This document shows positions 1 through 9,110 of a DNA stretch of 64,000 nt, in pieces. Made by a program: the position numbers and the translations under genes. The stretch is from assembly GCA_028023455.1 (NCBI GenBank), contig JAQFVV010006203.1:9894876-9958875 (forward strand), in the 5' to 3' direction. Origin of the DNA: Epiperipatus broadwayi (taxonomy: Eukaryota; Onychophora; Udeonychophora; Euonychophora; Peripatidae). The first letter of the stretch is position 1. Each line of letters opens with the position of its first letter. The notes under the pieces are model-generated. The model saw only the letters and a program-made list of their open reading frames with translations, did not search any database and was not told the origin of the DNA.

Positions 1-1266
1 ATATCTTTACCTTTTACAAAAAAAAATTACTTTCAAATATTTTTATTTTTTAAAAGTTTATATATATACGTTAAACAGTTTTTAAATTAAGTTTTTTTTT
101 CTTTTTAATAAATCAATTTTTATTTATGGTCTTTTATTTTAATTTTAAAATAGTGTGATGGGATATTATATTCCGTTACACTATATTTATTAGATATCAA
201 GAAATTTAAATTATTAATAACTTATTTTGACTTGAAATACTTTTTTTTTTTTTTTCAAAAATATAACGTTATATTAGTAGCTAACATGAATATAGGCCTG
301 AAGCTGTATTTAGAATCTTAACCTCTATGTAAATAACCTGCTTATACTAATGAGTAAGTAATAATAATAGATTTATATGTACATATAAAAATATCGCAAT
401 AAATATTAAAAAATTTTAAACTTTTAAAACAAATTTTGATAGATATTAACAGAAATAAATATTTTTTTATATTTTTAAAATAAATAATAATGAAGATTTT
501 ATTGATTTTATAAACTGAAAATAATCTTTCTAATGATAATGTATAACCTTTTTGTTTTGATTGCGATCTCATTTTTTAATATAGAAACAGAAAACCATTA
601 ACATAGCACAAGACTGAAAGTGGTGCTAGTTGTACATCACATCATGAATCTGATTTTTTACTAATTCACAAACAAATGCATATTGTCTAATAGCGGTAAT
701 GATTAAAATATGTATGAAAAAATGTAAAATTAATACTGTAGTTAATTAAAAAAGTAAAAAAAGTTTGTCTTGTATTAATTTTTTTAAAATATTTGAAATT
801 TTTTATTAATCATACTTTATTTTTTTAGTTTTTTAATGTGAATTTTAAAGTAATTTTTCCTTGTTGCTTTGCTTTTATGCCGATTTCAAAAATTACAGAA
901 CCTATTCCCCATTTTTCAAGGTAAGTTATGTTTATTTTTGTGCGATTTCTTTTGTGCATGTTTTTTTGAGGAACCTATCTACCGTATAAAACAAGACCCA
1001 GGTGTATATAATAATATAATTATCATATGCTGCAAAAGATTTTAATATACTTGGACTAAAAGATTGACAAATTATACATCTATTTTAACCAGAATAAGAA
1101 TTTTGAATTTATATATAACAACAATATTTTATACTCCTTATTATAGATTTTATTATAATGAGTGTTTATGTTACATATTTTATTAGAATGACTTTTGTAG
1201 ATTGCAATCATTGATTGATTGATTAGCATTTAACAGCATATCTTATATACTTGAAGTTTAGATAGA
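1..1266. other. AT-rich stretch, nothing recognised
   Basis: Homopolymer-rich A/T sequence with no convincing open frame, splice pair or repeat shared with the rest of the window. Confidence 0.5.
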
Positions 1267-1366
1267 ATTATAGGAGATTTGAACACATACTTTCAAACTT
1301 CCTTCAGCTATTCACTCTTTCTCATACAACCAATACACATGACCACACACATATGAAAATGATAAA

Positions 1367-1420
1367 TGATCTCTAATACATATATTTTATGCTGAATAGC
1401 ACTCATCTCATTCAGATCAT
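1367..1420 (-). ncRNA. Degenerate hammerhead motif of H unit
   Basis: The outer stem I pairing ATGATC/GATCAT is intact and the stem II hairpin is recognisable. The CUGAUGA core reads GAGATGA, and the GAAA is AAAA. It is probably inactive. Confidence 0.5.
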
Positions 1421-1870
1421 CATCTCCCACACACATAATAAAGTGCTCTCTTTATATTAAGATGGAAAGTCTTTAAACTTTAATGAACCAGCTTCAATCT
1501 ACTCAACCCTACAACTCTTCCACCATCCATATCACTGAAAATCTGAGGATAGAATACATAAATTTCTTTTGATGCCAATGTTAATGTTATGTCCATGATG
1601 ACTTTAATTCACTCTGACCTCTCATGTATAGAACTTTGACCATTTAAATACACAGAAGACAGATGGGCAGAATACATGCTAAGTCTATAATATTTGAATA
1701 CATTAATATTGGAATTAACAAAAAATTTGGGTTTTCCATCCTTGTATTTTCAATGGTATGGATGGCTGAAGAGTTGGAGAGTGGAGTCGATTGGAGCCTG
1801 TCAAGTTTGAAGATTTGTTATATTAATATAAACCAAGCAGTGATTTTATATATATATATGGGGGGGGGAG

Positions 1871-1934
1871 ATGACGATCTGGATTAACTGGTAAGTCCTG
1901 GTTTAGCATAAAATACATTTATTGGAGATCATTT
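1871..1934 (+). ncRNA. Degenerate hammerhead motif of H unit
   Basis: The core reads CTGGTAA at 1888-1894 in place of CTGATGA, and GAAA is AAAA. The flanking GATC/GATC stem I pairing and the stem II hairpin remain. It is probably inactive. Confidence 0.5.
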
Positions 1935-2229
1935 ATCTTTTTGACATTTGTGTGATCATATGTATCAGTTGTATGAGATAGAGTGGATAGCTTAAGGGAG
2001 TGTGAAAGACTGTGTTCAAATCCCCTATAATTACATCTAAATCTATTTTATTAATGTTTTATATATAAATAAATTTATTTTTATTCTAAATTATCATTTA
2101 TATCTTCAGTAGCATTATTTATAGCAATTTTATCTGTATGTTTAAAAATACTTATAACATTACCTTCCTTAATAATATACAATAATGATTAAATAAGCAA
2201 ATATTTTATCTAGCGCCGTGCTTGCAATT

Positions 2230-2718
2230 ATATTTCATTCCAATATTAGCCTTTCAAGCTAATTGAGCACGCGCCTTTTGAGTGTTAAATAAATGAATAC
2301 TCTCTTCTTCAATCCAAGATATAGTATTTATGCAGGAATAAAAAGAATCCCTCTTATTCCTACGACTCAAATTCTTTTATATGAGCAAATCTGAAGAACT
2401 GTTAAAGAGAGTGTGAGTAGATTCTCACTTTAAATTACTATTTACGATTTTTTTGGCTGAATGATGTCAGTGTAATTACTTAGAATCAGCCAAAAAACAT
2501 CGTAAATAGTAATTTAAAGTGAGAATCTACTCACGCTCTCTTTAACAGTTCTTCAGATTTGCTCATATAAAAGAATTTGAGTCGTAGGAATAAGAGGGAT
2601 TCTTTTTATTCCTGTATAAATACTATATCTTGGATTGAAGAAGAGAGTATTCATTTATTTAACACTCAAAAGGCGCGTGTGCTCAATTAGCTTGAAAGGC
2701 TGATATTGGAATGAAACA
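2230..2718. mobile_element. Long fold-back (palindromic) element, family F
   Basis: Two arms of about 230 bp are almost perfect reverse complements around a centre at about 2460-2486. The arms contain AATAAATGAATAC, ATATAGTATTTAT, TACGACTCAAAT and ATGAGCAAATCT blocks. These recur in the same order in the fold-back at 24.6-25.3 kb, so the two are related insertions. No frame longer than the arms is open. The class is MITE or Foldback type by structure; the transposase family is unknown. Confidence 0.75.
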
Positions 2719-3024
2719 ATAATGATTATAACTAATAATTCGTTAGATGGCCCAGATATAAACTTTAAGCTTGGCTAAAGGTTAATACATCAGTTTAAAT
2801 TAAACAAAACCACATAGTGTAATTAATCTAATTTCACCTTTCTTCATTACAAGTCAGTTATCTTATTTAGTCATGTTTGAACTTTCTAAAGAATCAATAA
2901 CTGGAGTGAAACCTTTTTTTTAAATTCATCCTTTGCCAAAAAGTCACTAATATTTTGTGTGTATCACTTAATTGTTCGACTTTTATTTATTTTCTTCAAA
3001 TTTGTTTAAATGTTGTACATTTGT

Positions 3025-3124
3025 GTCAAGTGTTGGTGGTCGAGTGGTCGGCACAGCTGCCTTACAAGCAGTTGTCCCAAGAAGCGGGTTCACTTCCCGG
3101 CCGATGCTATGACACATGAAAAAA
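3025..3124 (+). mobile_element. Short tRNA-like SINE (copy 1)
   Basis: The tRNA-like fold contains D-arm A box TGGTCGAGTGGTCGG, anticodon arm CTGC-CTTACAA-GCAG (anticodon TAC) and T-arm GGGTTCACTTCCCGG. It ends in TGACACATG plus a short A run. A 16-bp target-site duplication (one mismatch) flanks it at 3009-3024 and 3125-3140. The large variable region and the GGTCGAGTGG D arm resemble class II (Leu/Ser) tRNAs. No SINE body follows the tRNA part. Confidence 0.85.
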
Positions 3125-3471
3125 AATGTTTTACATTTGTAAATAAATATTTTAAATACGATATTAGTGCCATTTAAATATTGGATAATGTATTGATGAT
3201 TTTATGACATTTTGCTAATGTAAAATTGCAATTGCCCCCCTCCCCCGTATAATGAAGAGTTTTCTTGTAGTTTCTTCATTTGTACATTGATTTTCCAAAA
3301 GTTTAATTAGCGTAAATTGTTAACAAATTTTAATAATAATGATAATAATCCACAGCCATAATGTCAACATACAATCCATATTTTAAACATTTATAATGGA
3401 AGTATTCCCTAAGATTTGGGTATCCACATTCTTCCTATATGCATTGTTAAGCACCATATGAACCTTTTATA

Positions 3472-3524
3472 TTATAATAATAATAATAATAATAATAATC
3501 ATCATCATCATCATCATCATCATC
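3472..3524. repeat. Compound (AAT)n(CAT)n microsatellite
   Basis: About nine AAT units are followed by about nine CAT units. Confidence 0.95.
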
Positions 3525-4494
3525 TTAGGTTCCATCTGATGAATATCTTCTAGAATATGTTAAAGTCAATTCAAGCAAAAACTTTCACCCCACAATATTT
3601 ATTCGGATTCTTAGTCTTTAATGCATGAAATGCTTGATTCTAAGAAGCAAAAATTATTACATTGTTTTTTTCATGTTAATATGGAAAATATATAAAAATA
3701 TCTTACTCTACATATCATAAAATATAATCTTCCTACAAGTTTTATTAATACTCTATGTAAGTGGGGGAGAGAGGAGCTTAATGTAATATTTGTTCAATAA
3801 AATCTTTTAAAATATAATATTAATACTAATTTATTTATTTATTCATTTATTTATTTATGTACCAATGTACAATAAACTCCATATGACGGAAAAATCATGT
3901 GTGGAGTTAAAAATATAATAAAAAATTAATATACAAATATACAAAACGTATATAAAATAATAAAAATAACAGATAAAACAAAAAAATAACAATTGAAATA
4001 TAAAGTTGTCATCTAATAATTTAAAGATATCTATTAATAAACATATATATATATTGTAACATTTTCAGTCAATTTAAGTTTTATGCTTTATAAATTATTA
4101 ATCTATTTGCTAATGAAGGTGGTTTGAGTTTATTTATTCTGCGTATTAGAAAGCTTTACAGAATGTAACTACATTTCCAGATTAACGTGCCTATTTTTTT
4201 TATTCGAATTTGCATTGCTGGCAGAATCAGTTTTCTATTTATTTAAGAGAATTCCAGGGTCTATAGATTCACTGATACTCGTTGCATCGCATACCATACT
4301 TTTGAAGTAAATAATTAAATTTAATATTTTTTGAAGAATTTTCCCCAGTATTCATATATTAAACAAACATATTGGCATAGGTAATTTATATATTTTTTTC
4401 AGCTTAAAAATAAAATCTAATAAACTAAAATTAAGAACACACAATGAAAAGTCCCATAACTCATCTAATATTATAATTTTTCATTATTCATATT
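3525..4494. other. AT-rich, mostly featureless
   Basis: An (ATTT)n-like run lies at about 3831-3858. Nothing else is recognised. Confidence 0.5.
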
Positions 4495-4681
4495 TATGCG
4501 GGATTCGAACTCAGACTTTCACACGATCCACACTACTCTCAGTGCCATCTCATATTGCTGCCCCAACTGATCACATACATGTTGAAAAGATAAATAATTT
4601 GAAGCCTGTCCATTAAAGTATAAAGATTGGCTATCTTAATATAAAGCTGGGCACTGATTATATATATATGTGTGAGGATAG

Positions 4682-4738
4682 TAATCTAGACCAACTGATG
4701 ATTGCTGGTTTAGCATGAAATACGTATATTGGTGATTA
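4682..4738 (+). ncRNA. Hammerhead ribozyme, type I (H unit)
   Basis: Stem I pairs TAATC (4682-4686) with GATTA (4734-4738) and CCAA (4691-4694) with TTGG (4729-4732), with an internal loop between. The core is CTGATGA at 4695-4701. Stem II is TGCT/AGCA closed by a GGTTT loop, with a T-T mismatch at its base. GAAA is at 4717-4720. Stem III is ATA/TAT with a 2-nt CG loop. Predicted cleavage follows A4728 (AUA triplet). All conserved core bases are present. Minimal stem III is typical of Penelope and retrozyme hammerheads, which often act as dimers. Activity is inferred, not shown. Confidence 0.75.
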
Positions 4739-4756
4739 TTTATTTTTCAACATGTA

Positions 4757-4837
4757 TGTGATCAGTTGGGGCAGCAATATGAGATGGCACTGAGAGTAGT
4801 GTGGGTCGTGTGAAAGTCTGAGTTCGAATCCCGCATA
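4757..4837 (+). promoter_or_regulatory. tRNA-like Pol III internal promoter of H unit
   Basis: A-box-like TGTGATCAGTTGG lies at 4757-4769 and a consensus B box GTTCGAATCCC at 4822-4832. Spacing of about 55-60 bp is long but within the range tolerated by Pol III. Because the boxes lie at the 3' end of the unit, transcription would start downstream of the ribozyme and run into the neighbouring unit or flank. Confidence 0.5.
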
Positions 4838-5347
4838 TATTACATATATAAATGCAGATTTAAGCCTGCAAAATATATTAATTATCCATATTTGTACTGT
4901 ATCACCCATATTTATACTCATTTCATAAATAGTGTAACATAGGTATTAATTAGTTTAATAAATTTCTTGAGATACAATGAAAAGTTGATATTAAAGGTAA
5001 ATATTTTATTAAGTCAAATTAAAATATTTAAATGAGAATTATTAATAAATTGGAAAGCACATACACATGCTCATCTAGATAATAACGTTAATCCAATAAT
5101 TCAACAGTTTCTATTTCAGTTCTCTTCTTAACTTTCTTCTAGAAAGCAATCCATGGATAAAATATCTCTCTATTGGTATTTGAAGTTAGCAGTTAAAGTT
5201 TATAGCTAAATTTAGTTTGCAAATATATTGAATTAGACAAGAGTTAGGATATGAATAATAACTTATCGGTAAGTTCCATGTGTTTAGATAGATTGTAGAT
5301 TATTTGTAGCGTATGTGCATTTCTTGGGATGTAGAGCTCATTGTTAG
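4838..5347. other. AT-rich, nothing recognised
   Basis: No open frame or shared repeat seen. Confidence 0.5.
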
Positions 5348-5572
5348 TTAACTTAGATTTTTTTTTTCCATCAACATTTTTACTTCCTGGTTCATTTGAA
5401 AGCTAGACTTGAAAGCATTTTGGAGTGACCTCTTTATAACAAAAAAAATGTCCTCAGATGCTCCGGTTTCCACTTCCATATGATGACTTGGTTCAGAATA
5501 TGAATAGTCCTGGATAGAGTCAATTTCTCTATCCAGGACCCATGGAAAACACCAGCCAAAAGAAAAAGACAT
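5348..5572 (-). CDS. Possible small protein, 74 residues, unidentified
   Basis: An ATG-started frame runs from 5572 to a TAA at 5348. The protein starts MSFSFGWCFPW, has an acidic middle (SHHMEVETGASED) and ends in a basic helical segment (KRSLQNAF to MEKKN). I recognise no family, signal peptide or membrane segment. On the minus strand TATAAAAA (5593-5600) lies only about 28 bp before the ATG. A start site set by it would fall at the ATG and leave no leader, so either the TATA box or the ATG is fortuitous. A perfect 13-bp hairpin (5507-5519 with 5527-5539) lies inside the frame. It could equally be a repeat relic or chance. Its codon texture is better than that of other frames nearby. Confidence 0.3.
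   Translation of the reverse strand: MSFSFGWCFPWVLDREIDSIQDYSYSEPSHHMEVETGASEDIFFVIKRSLQNAFKSSFQMNQEVKMLMEKKNLS
5507..5539. other. Perfect 13-bp hairpin
   Basis: GTCCTGGATAGAG pairs perfectly with CTCTATCCAGGAC across a 7-nt loop. It lies within the small open frame. It could be a short RNA hairpin or a chance inverted repeat. Confidence 0.6.
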
Positions 5573-5609
5573 TGCTCGAAGTTATTTGCTTCTTTTTATA
5601 CCCTCGACC

Positions 5610-6519
5610 AGTTTTGAGATTTCTCTGCACATATATAGTTTTTATCTTTTGTTTTGTTATCAGAAAGCAGTTTTAGCTACTAAGTTCTTTATATATATAT
5701 AAACTCCTTAGGAGTTATATTTAATTATCAGTAAAACTCAGATCGTAATCACTTATTGTTTGAAATGTCTTTCTTTTATTTATCTGGATAAACAATCTGT
5801 ATGCATTCTATTCCTCTCCATTTTTAATTTTAATTAAATAAGTAATATCAAACATAAATAACTTTCATTGTACATATCCAAAAAAAAAAAAAAGAATTAT
5901 ATATAAAAAAAAATTAAGTAATATTTATTAACTATTTCTAAAAAAATTTAGTTTTAAATATCACCCTATGCCAACACACTTGTACCATATATATAAATGG
6001 TACAATATATATATTAATAAACATGAAGAGCTCTTAATATTGTAATTATACATTTGCACGACTAAATCCAGAAATAGATAATAGATGTGATGTGATGTGA
6101 TGTACTGTAGCTTCTCTTTAAACGAAGTCAAGAATATCTCAGCAAATATACCAAGAGAAACTTGTTAGCTACTTAATTTTACATTCCCCAGTTTAAGTTT
6201 TCCCACATCCTGCTTCACCCCATTTTCACAACATAATCTTTGTCAACTCTATAGCCTTTATATCTAAATCCCCCTTATCTTTTTCCAAATCCAGCATAAA
6301 AACCAATTATCTACTTTCTATATAATCACTTTTTTCATATTTATTTTTCCTTAACTTCATTATATGTGGATAAATAATGAATAATAATGATGACATCTAG
6401 GAAGATTTGACTGAACTAACAAAAATAATTAATTAAAAAATTATCTTCAAAATCATTTACCTTTTTTTGTTATTCTATTTATTTATTTGATATATATGTT
6501 AAAACGAAGATTTGCACAG
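5610..6519. other. AT-rich, nothing recognised
   Basis: A short TGATG run lies at about 6086-6100. Nothing else is seen. Confidence 0.5.
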
Positions 6520-6588
6520 GTTAAATATATAAAATATATATTTTGTGGGTTCATCTGTGTTAAAAACTTTTAATATTAATATACTGAC

Positions 6589-6619
6589 ATTTCGACTTGG
6601 TCACACAAGCCATCCACAG
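6589..6619 (-). ncRNA. Penelope terminal hairpin, hammerhead-like
   Basis: Read on minus: CTGTGGA, one base, GGCTTG, six-base loop, CAAGTC, then GAAAT. This is the same motif as at 7932-7962. It resembles a decayed CUGANGA / stem II / GAAA hammerhead core. Confidence 0.4.
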
Positions 6620-6712
6620 AGTTATAAAAGGTAGAAAGACGGTTGTAGAGGCACTACAATCACTGATTTGAATAAAATGTTAAAATTCCACCAATAGCAA
6701 AAAATGTTAAAT

Positions 6713-7540
6713 TTAGGAATGTTTTTTAAAAAAATCTTTCCAAATAGGAGAAAGTTTGCATGTATTATCTCGCTTATTGATACAATCTGGCCTTTTAAGT
6801 ATCTCAATGGCTTCTCTAATTTTGCATTGGTAGAGATTATCACATCTGGATATGATCCTGGTACTAGAAAAATCAATTTTATGACCTGAATCTATAGTAT
6901 GGAGTGAGAGTGCTGATGATGATGAGTGTTGTTTAACTGCATTAGCATGCTCATCTCTCCTAACACTGATGCGATGATTACTCATACCTATGTAAGAAGC
7001 TTTACAATTTTTACATGAAATTTGATAGACACCATGAGATTCAAGAGGGATTGAATCCTTAGGCTTGGTTATTATATTGCTGATCTTTTGATGAGCAGAA
7101 AATGCTGTATCTATATTATAGCGTTTTGATATACGTCCGATACTGTCTGTAGTTCCTTTTACATATGGAACACAAATCCTAATAGCTGATTTATCATCTT
7201 TTTGTTTTCTATTTTGTCTATTTTGGGCTTGAAATAAGGCTTTTTTTATAAATTTGTAATTATAACTATTTGCTAATAAAACACTATTAATAAGATTTAT
7301 TTCTTCTTTCAGATGTGTCTCATCTGAAAGGTTAATTGCTCTATTTAAAAGAATTTTGGCTACAGAAACTATCTGAGTTGGGTGATGATGAAAATGGAAA
7401 TGCAAATATCTGTCTGTGTGTGTATCCTTTCTGTAAATAGAAAAAGATAAACTATTTGGTGTTCTGGTGACTAGAACATCAAGAAAAGGGAGTTTTCCAT
7501 CAGACTCTGTCTCCATTGTAAATTTAATATGAGGATGCAT
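6713..7540 (-). pseudogene. Penelope-like RT thumb + GIY-YIG endonuclease, 5' truncated
   Basis: 275 open codons. Residues 17-24 (LPFLDVLV) match the motif that follows the catalytic core in Penelope RTs. A basic linker follows to about residue 160. The GIY-YIG endonuclease begins at GVY (170-172), then CxxC (176-179), YIG (183-185), RRDEH (194-198), GH (219-220) and the EAIEI segment (243-247). In the family this RT and endonuclease retrotranscribe the element at a nicked target. The catalytic RT motifs are absent because the copy is truncated at 7540 by the inverted partner, so it cannot work alone. The ATG at 7540 is simply the first Met after the break. The frame itself is undamaged, suggesting a young insertion. 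Confidence 0.88.
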
Positions 7541-7842
7541 GTAAAAATTGTAAAGCTTCTTACATAGGTATGAGTAATCATCACATCAGTGTTAGGAGAG
7601 ATGAGCATGCTAATGCAGTTAAACAACACTCATCATCAGCAGCACTCTCACTCCATACTACAGATTCAGGTCATAAAATTGATTTTTCTAGTACCAGGAT
7701 CATATCCAGATGTGATAATCTCTACCAATGCAAAATTAGAGAAGCCATTGAGATACTTAAAAGGCCAGATTGTATCAATAAGTGAGATGATACATGCAAA
7801 CTTCCTCCTATTTGGAAAGATTTTTTTAAAAAACATTCCTAA
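7540..7842 (+). pseudogene. Penelope-like GIY-YIG fragment, inverted copy
   Basis: The frame opens at the CKNCKASYIG motif and is nearly identical to residues 176-275 of the minus-strand copy. A TGA at 7783-7785 replaces an Arg codon; the family stop is at about 7840-7842. It lacks the RT and the start of the nuclease domain, so it is non-functional. With the minus copy it forms an inverted repeat of more than 400 bp. Confidence 0.85.
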
Positions 7843-7931
7843 ATTTAACATTTTTTGCTATTGGTGGAATTTTAACATTTTATTCAAATCAGTGATTGTA
7901 GAGCCTCTACAACTGTCTACCTTTTATAAAT

Positions 7932-7962
7932 CTGTGGATGGCTTGTGTGACCAAGTCGAAAC
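7932..7962 (+). ncRNA. Penelope terminal hairpin, hammerhead-like
   Basis: CTGTGGA, T, then GGCTTG/CAAGTC hairpin and GAAAC. Compared with CUGANGA, only the A6 position is changed, but one extra base separates the core from stem II. Penelope elements are known to carry hammerheads in their terminal repeats; this copy looks decayed. Confidence 0.45.
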
Positions 7963-8340
7963 ATCAGTATATTAATATTAAAAGTTTTTAACACGGATGA
8001 ACCCGCAAAATATGTATTTTATATATATATATAACTTGAAGGAATATTTATTTTCTTAAAAGCAGTCACTGGGTTCTTGTATTATTATTGAAAGTGTGAT
8101 TAGAACACTTCCTACATTTGCTTAAGTTATCAATATTATCATCTAAATAATGTCATCTACTAATTTAATAAAAGTATTATATATTTTTAATGCTAATACA
8201 TTATTTTAACATTAAAAAATTAATGGGACAACATCAAATCAAAAAAATGTTCCTATCGTCTTTGAAACTTTAGTACATCAATCATTCTTAATTTTACTTG
8301 ACAGTTGTTGAATTTCTCGTTTTAAAATTATATATTGTTT

Positions 8341-8438
8341 CCGAGGGGTCATCGCAGCTGCCTTGCAAGCAAGTAGTTGTTTGCAGATGTTTGTGGATTC
8401 GCCTCCCAGCCGATGCTATGACATATGAAAAAAAATCC
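8341..8438 (+). mobile_element. Short tRNA-like SINE (copy 2, 5' truncated)
   Basis: It keeps GAGGGGTCATCGCAGCTGCC, anticodon loop CTTGCAA, a T arm GGATTCGCCTCCCAGCCG and GCTATGACATATG plus A run. An 11-bp direct duplication (ATATATTGTTT) flanks it at 8330-8340 and 8439-8449. It belongs to a subfamily with an extra TTG-rich variable region, like the copy at 34.3 kb. Confidence 0.82.
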
Positions 8439-8697
8439 ATATATTGTTTATAAAGGTATTCATTTTATTATTCAACTAATCAGTAAGTATCACATATTCC
8501 ATTTTAAATAAATGACTAATAATACAATACTTGTCAGAAAAATAATAAACGATTCTTCTCTTTTTTGTGAGCATATAAACGGATCTCATTAAATAATTTT
8601 ATGTTTTATAATATATCCACTTTGTCAGTCAACTTCAAAGTCAAAATTAACTGTCTTAATGGTTAACAATTGCAGAAACTTAGAAATGTGTATCATT

Positions 8698-9108
8698 TTT
8701 TCTGCCTATCCTTTTTCTATGTATTAAATAATATTATGGTCCTACATATGAGGGGTCAGAATGACTTACAGTCAACATGGGTACAATAACAAAATTGGCA
8801 AACAAAGGCTTTGAATAAGTTTTCATCAGATTTCCAATGATATGAATGGCTGGAGAATTGGAGATCAAAGAAGATTGAAGCTTATCCATTAAAGTTTGAA
8901 GATTTGCTATCTTAATATAAACCAAGCACTGATTATATATGTGTGTGAAAAATGATGATCAGATCAATTGATGAGTGCTGGTTCAGCATGAAATCTGTAT
9001 ATTAGAAATCATTTATCTTTATCACGTGTATATGGTCATGTATATGGGTTGTAAGAGATATAATGGATGATTAAAGTGAGCTTGAATGTTTTGGTTCAAA
9101 TCCCCTCT
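8698..9108 (+). mobile_element. Single H unit
   Basis: The family order is kept: GAGGGGTCAGAATGAC and GTCAACATGGGT segments, TTGAAG linker, TATATATG, hammerhead block (8955-9012), CATGTGTATGG, and tRNA-like end with B box GGTTCAAATCCCC at 9092-9104. No inverted partner adjoins this copy. Confidence 0.75.
8955..9012 (+). ncRNA. Hammerhead motif, core C3 mutated
   Basis: The core is TTGATGA at 8968-8974, with the essential first C lost. Stem II GTGCTG/CAGCAT and GAAA at 8990-8993 are intact. Stem I is weakened on the 3' side. Probably inactive. Confidence 0.6.
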
Positions 9109-9110
9109 AA

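Larger units (their letters stand above)
1267..2039. mobile_element. Inverted pair of H units (hammerhead-bearing repeat)
   Basis: The left arm reads as an H unit on the minus strand (B-box end at 1273-1284) and the right arm as an H unit on the plus strand (B-box end at 2013-2024). The ends ATTATAGGAG and CCCCTATAAT are complementary. Both arms contain the family landmarks: tRNA-like end, hammerhead block, TATATA linker and a GAAGAGTTGGAGAG-type segment. Both ribozyme cores are mutated. The centre (about 1660-1735) is not palindromic. No coding capacity is seen. It is presumably mobilised in trans. Confidence 0.75.
4495..4837. mobile_element. H unit palindrome with best Pol III B box
   Basis: Outer arms 4495-4598 and 4735-4837 are near-perfect reverse complements. 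Each contains the tRNA-like end of the H unit. The plus-strand unit between them keeps the TATATA linker and an intact-looking hammerhead at 4682-4738. The arms share substitutions absent from other loci, such as GGGGCAGCAATATGAG. One arm therefore appears to be a recent copy of the other, or they have been homogenised. The minus arm stops just before the ribozyme. Confidence 0.8.
6520..8015. mobile_element. Penelope-like element 3' ends as an inverted pair
   Basis: A minus-strand fragment (6520-7540) and a plus-strand fragment (7540-8015) of the same Penelope-like element meet head to head at 7540. Both end in the same terminal region, seen on plus as GTGGATGGCTTG, CAAGTCGAAAC, CATCAGTATATTAAT and GGATGAACCCGC. 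The longer copy keeps the end of the RT and the GIY-YIG domain; the shorter starts inside the GIY-YIG CxxC motif. The junction shares a short stretch (CATG/ATGTAAAAATT-like) that could be microhomology. Inverted, partly truncated tandems are a known habit of Penelope elements. Confidence 0.85.

Noticed and set aside
3034-3105. A genuine tRNA gene
   Set aside because: The fold is imperfect, the variable region is abnormal, a target-site duplication and A tail are present, and six similar copies exist, so it is a SINE.
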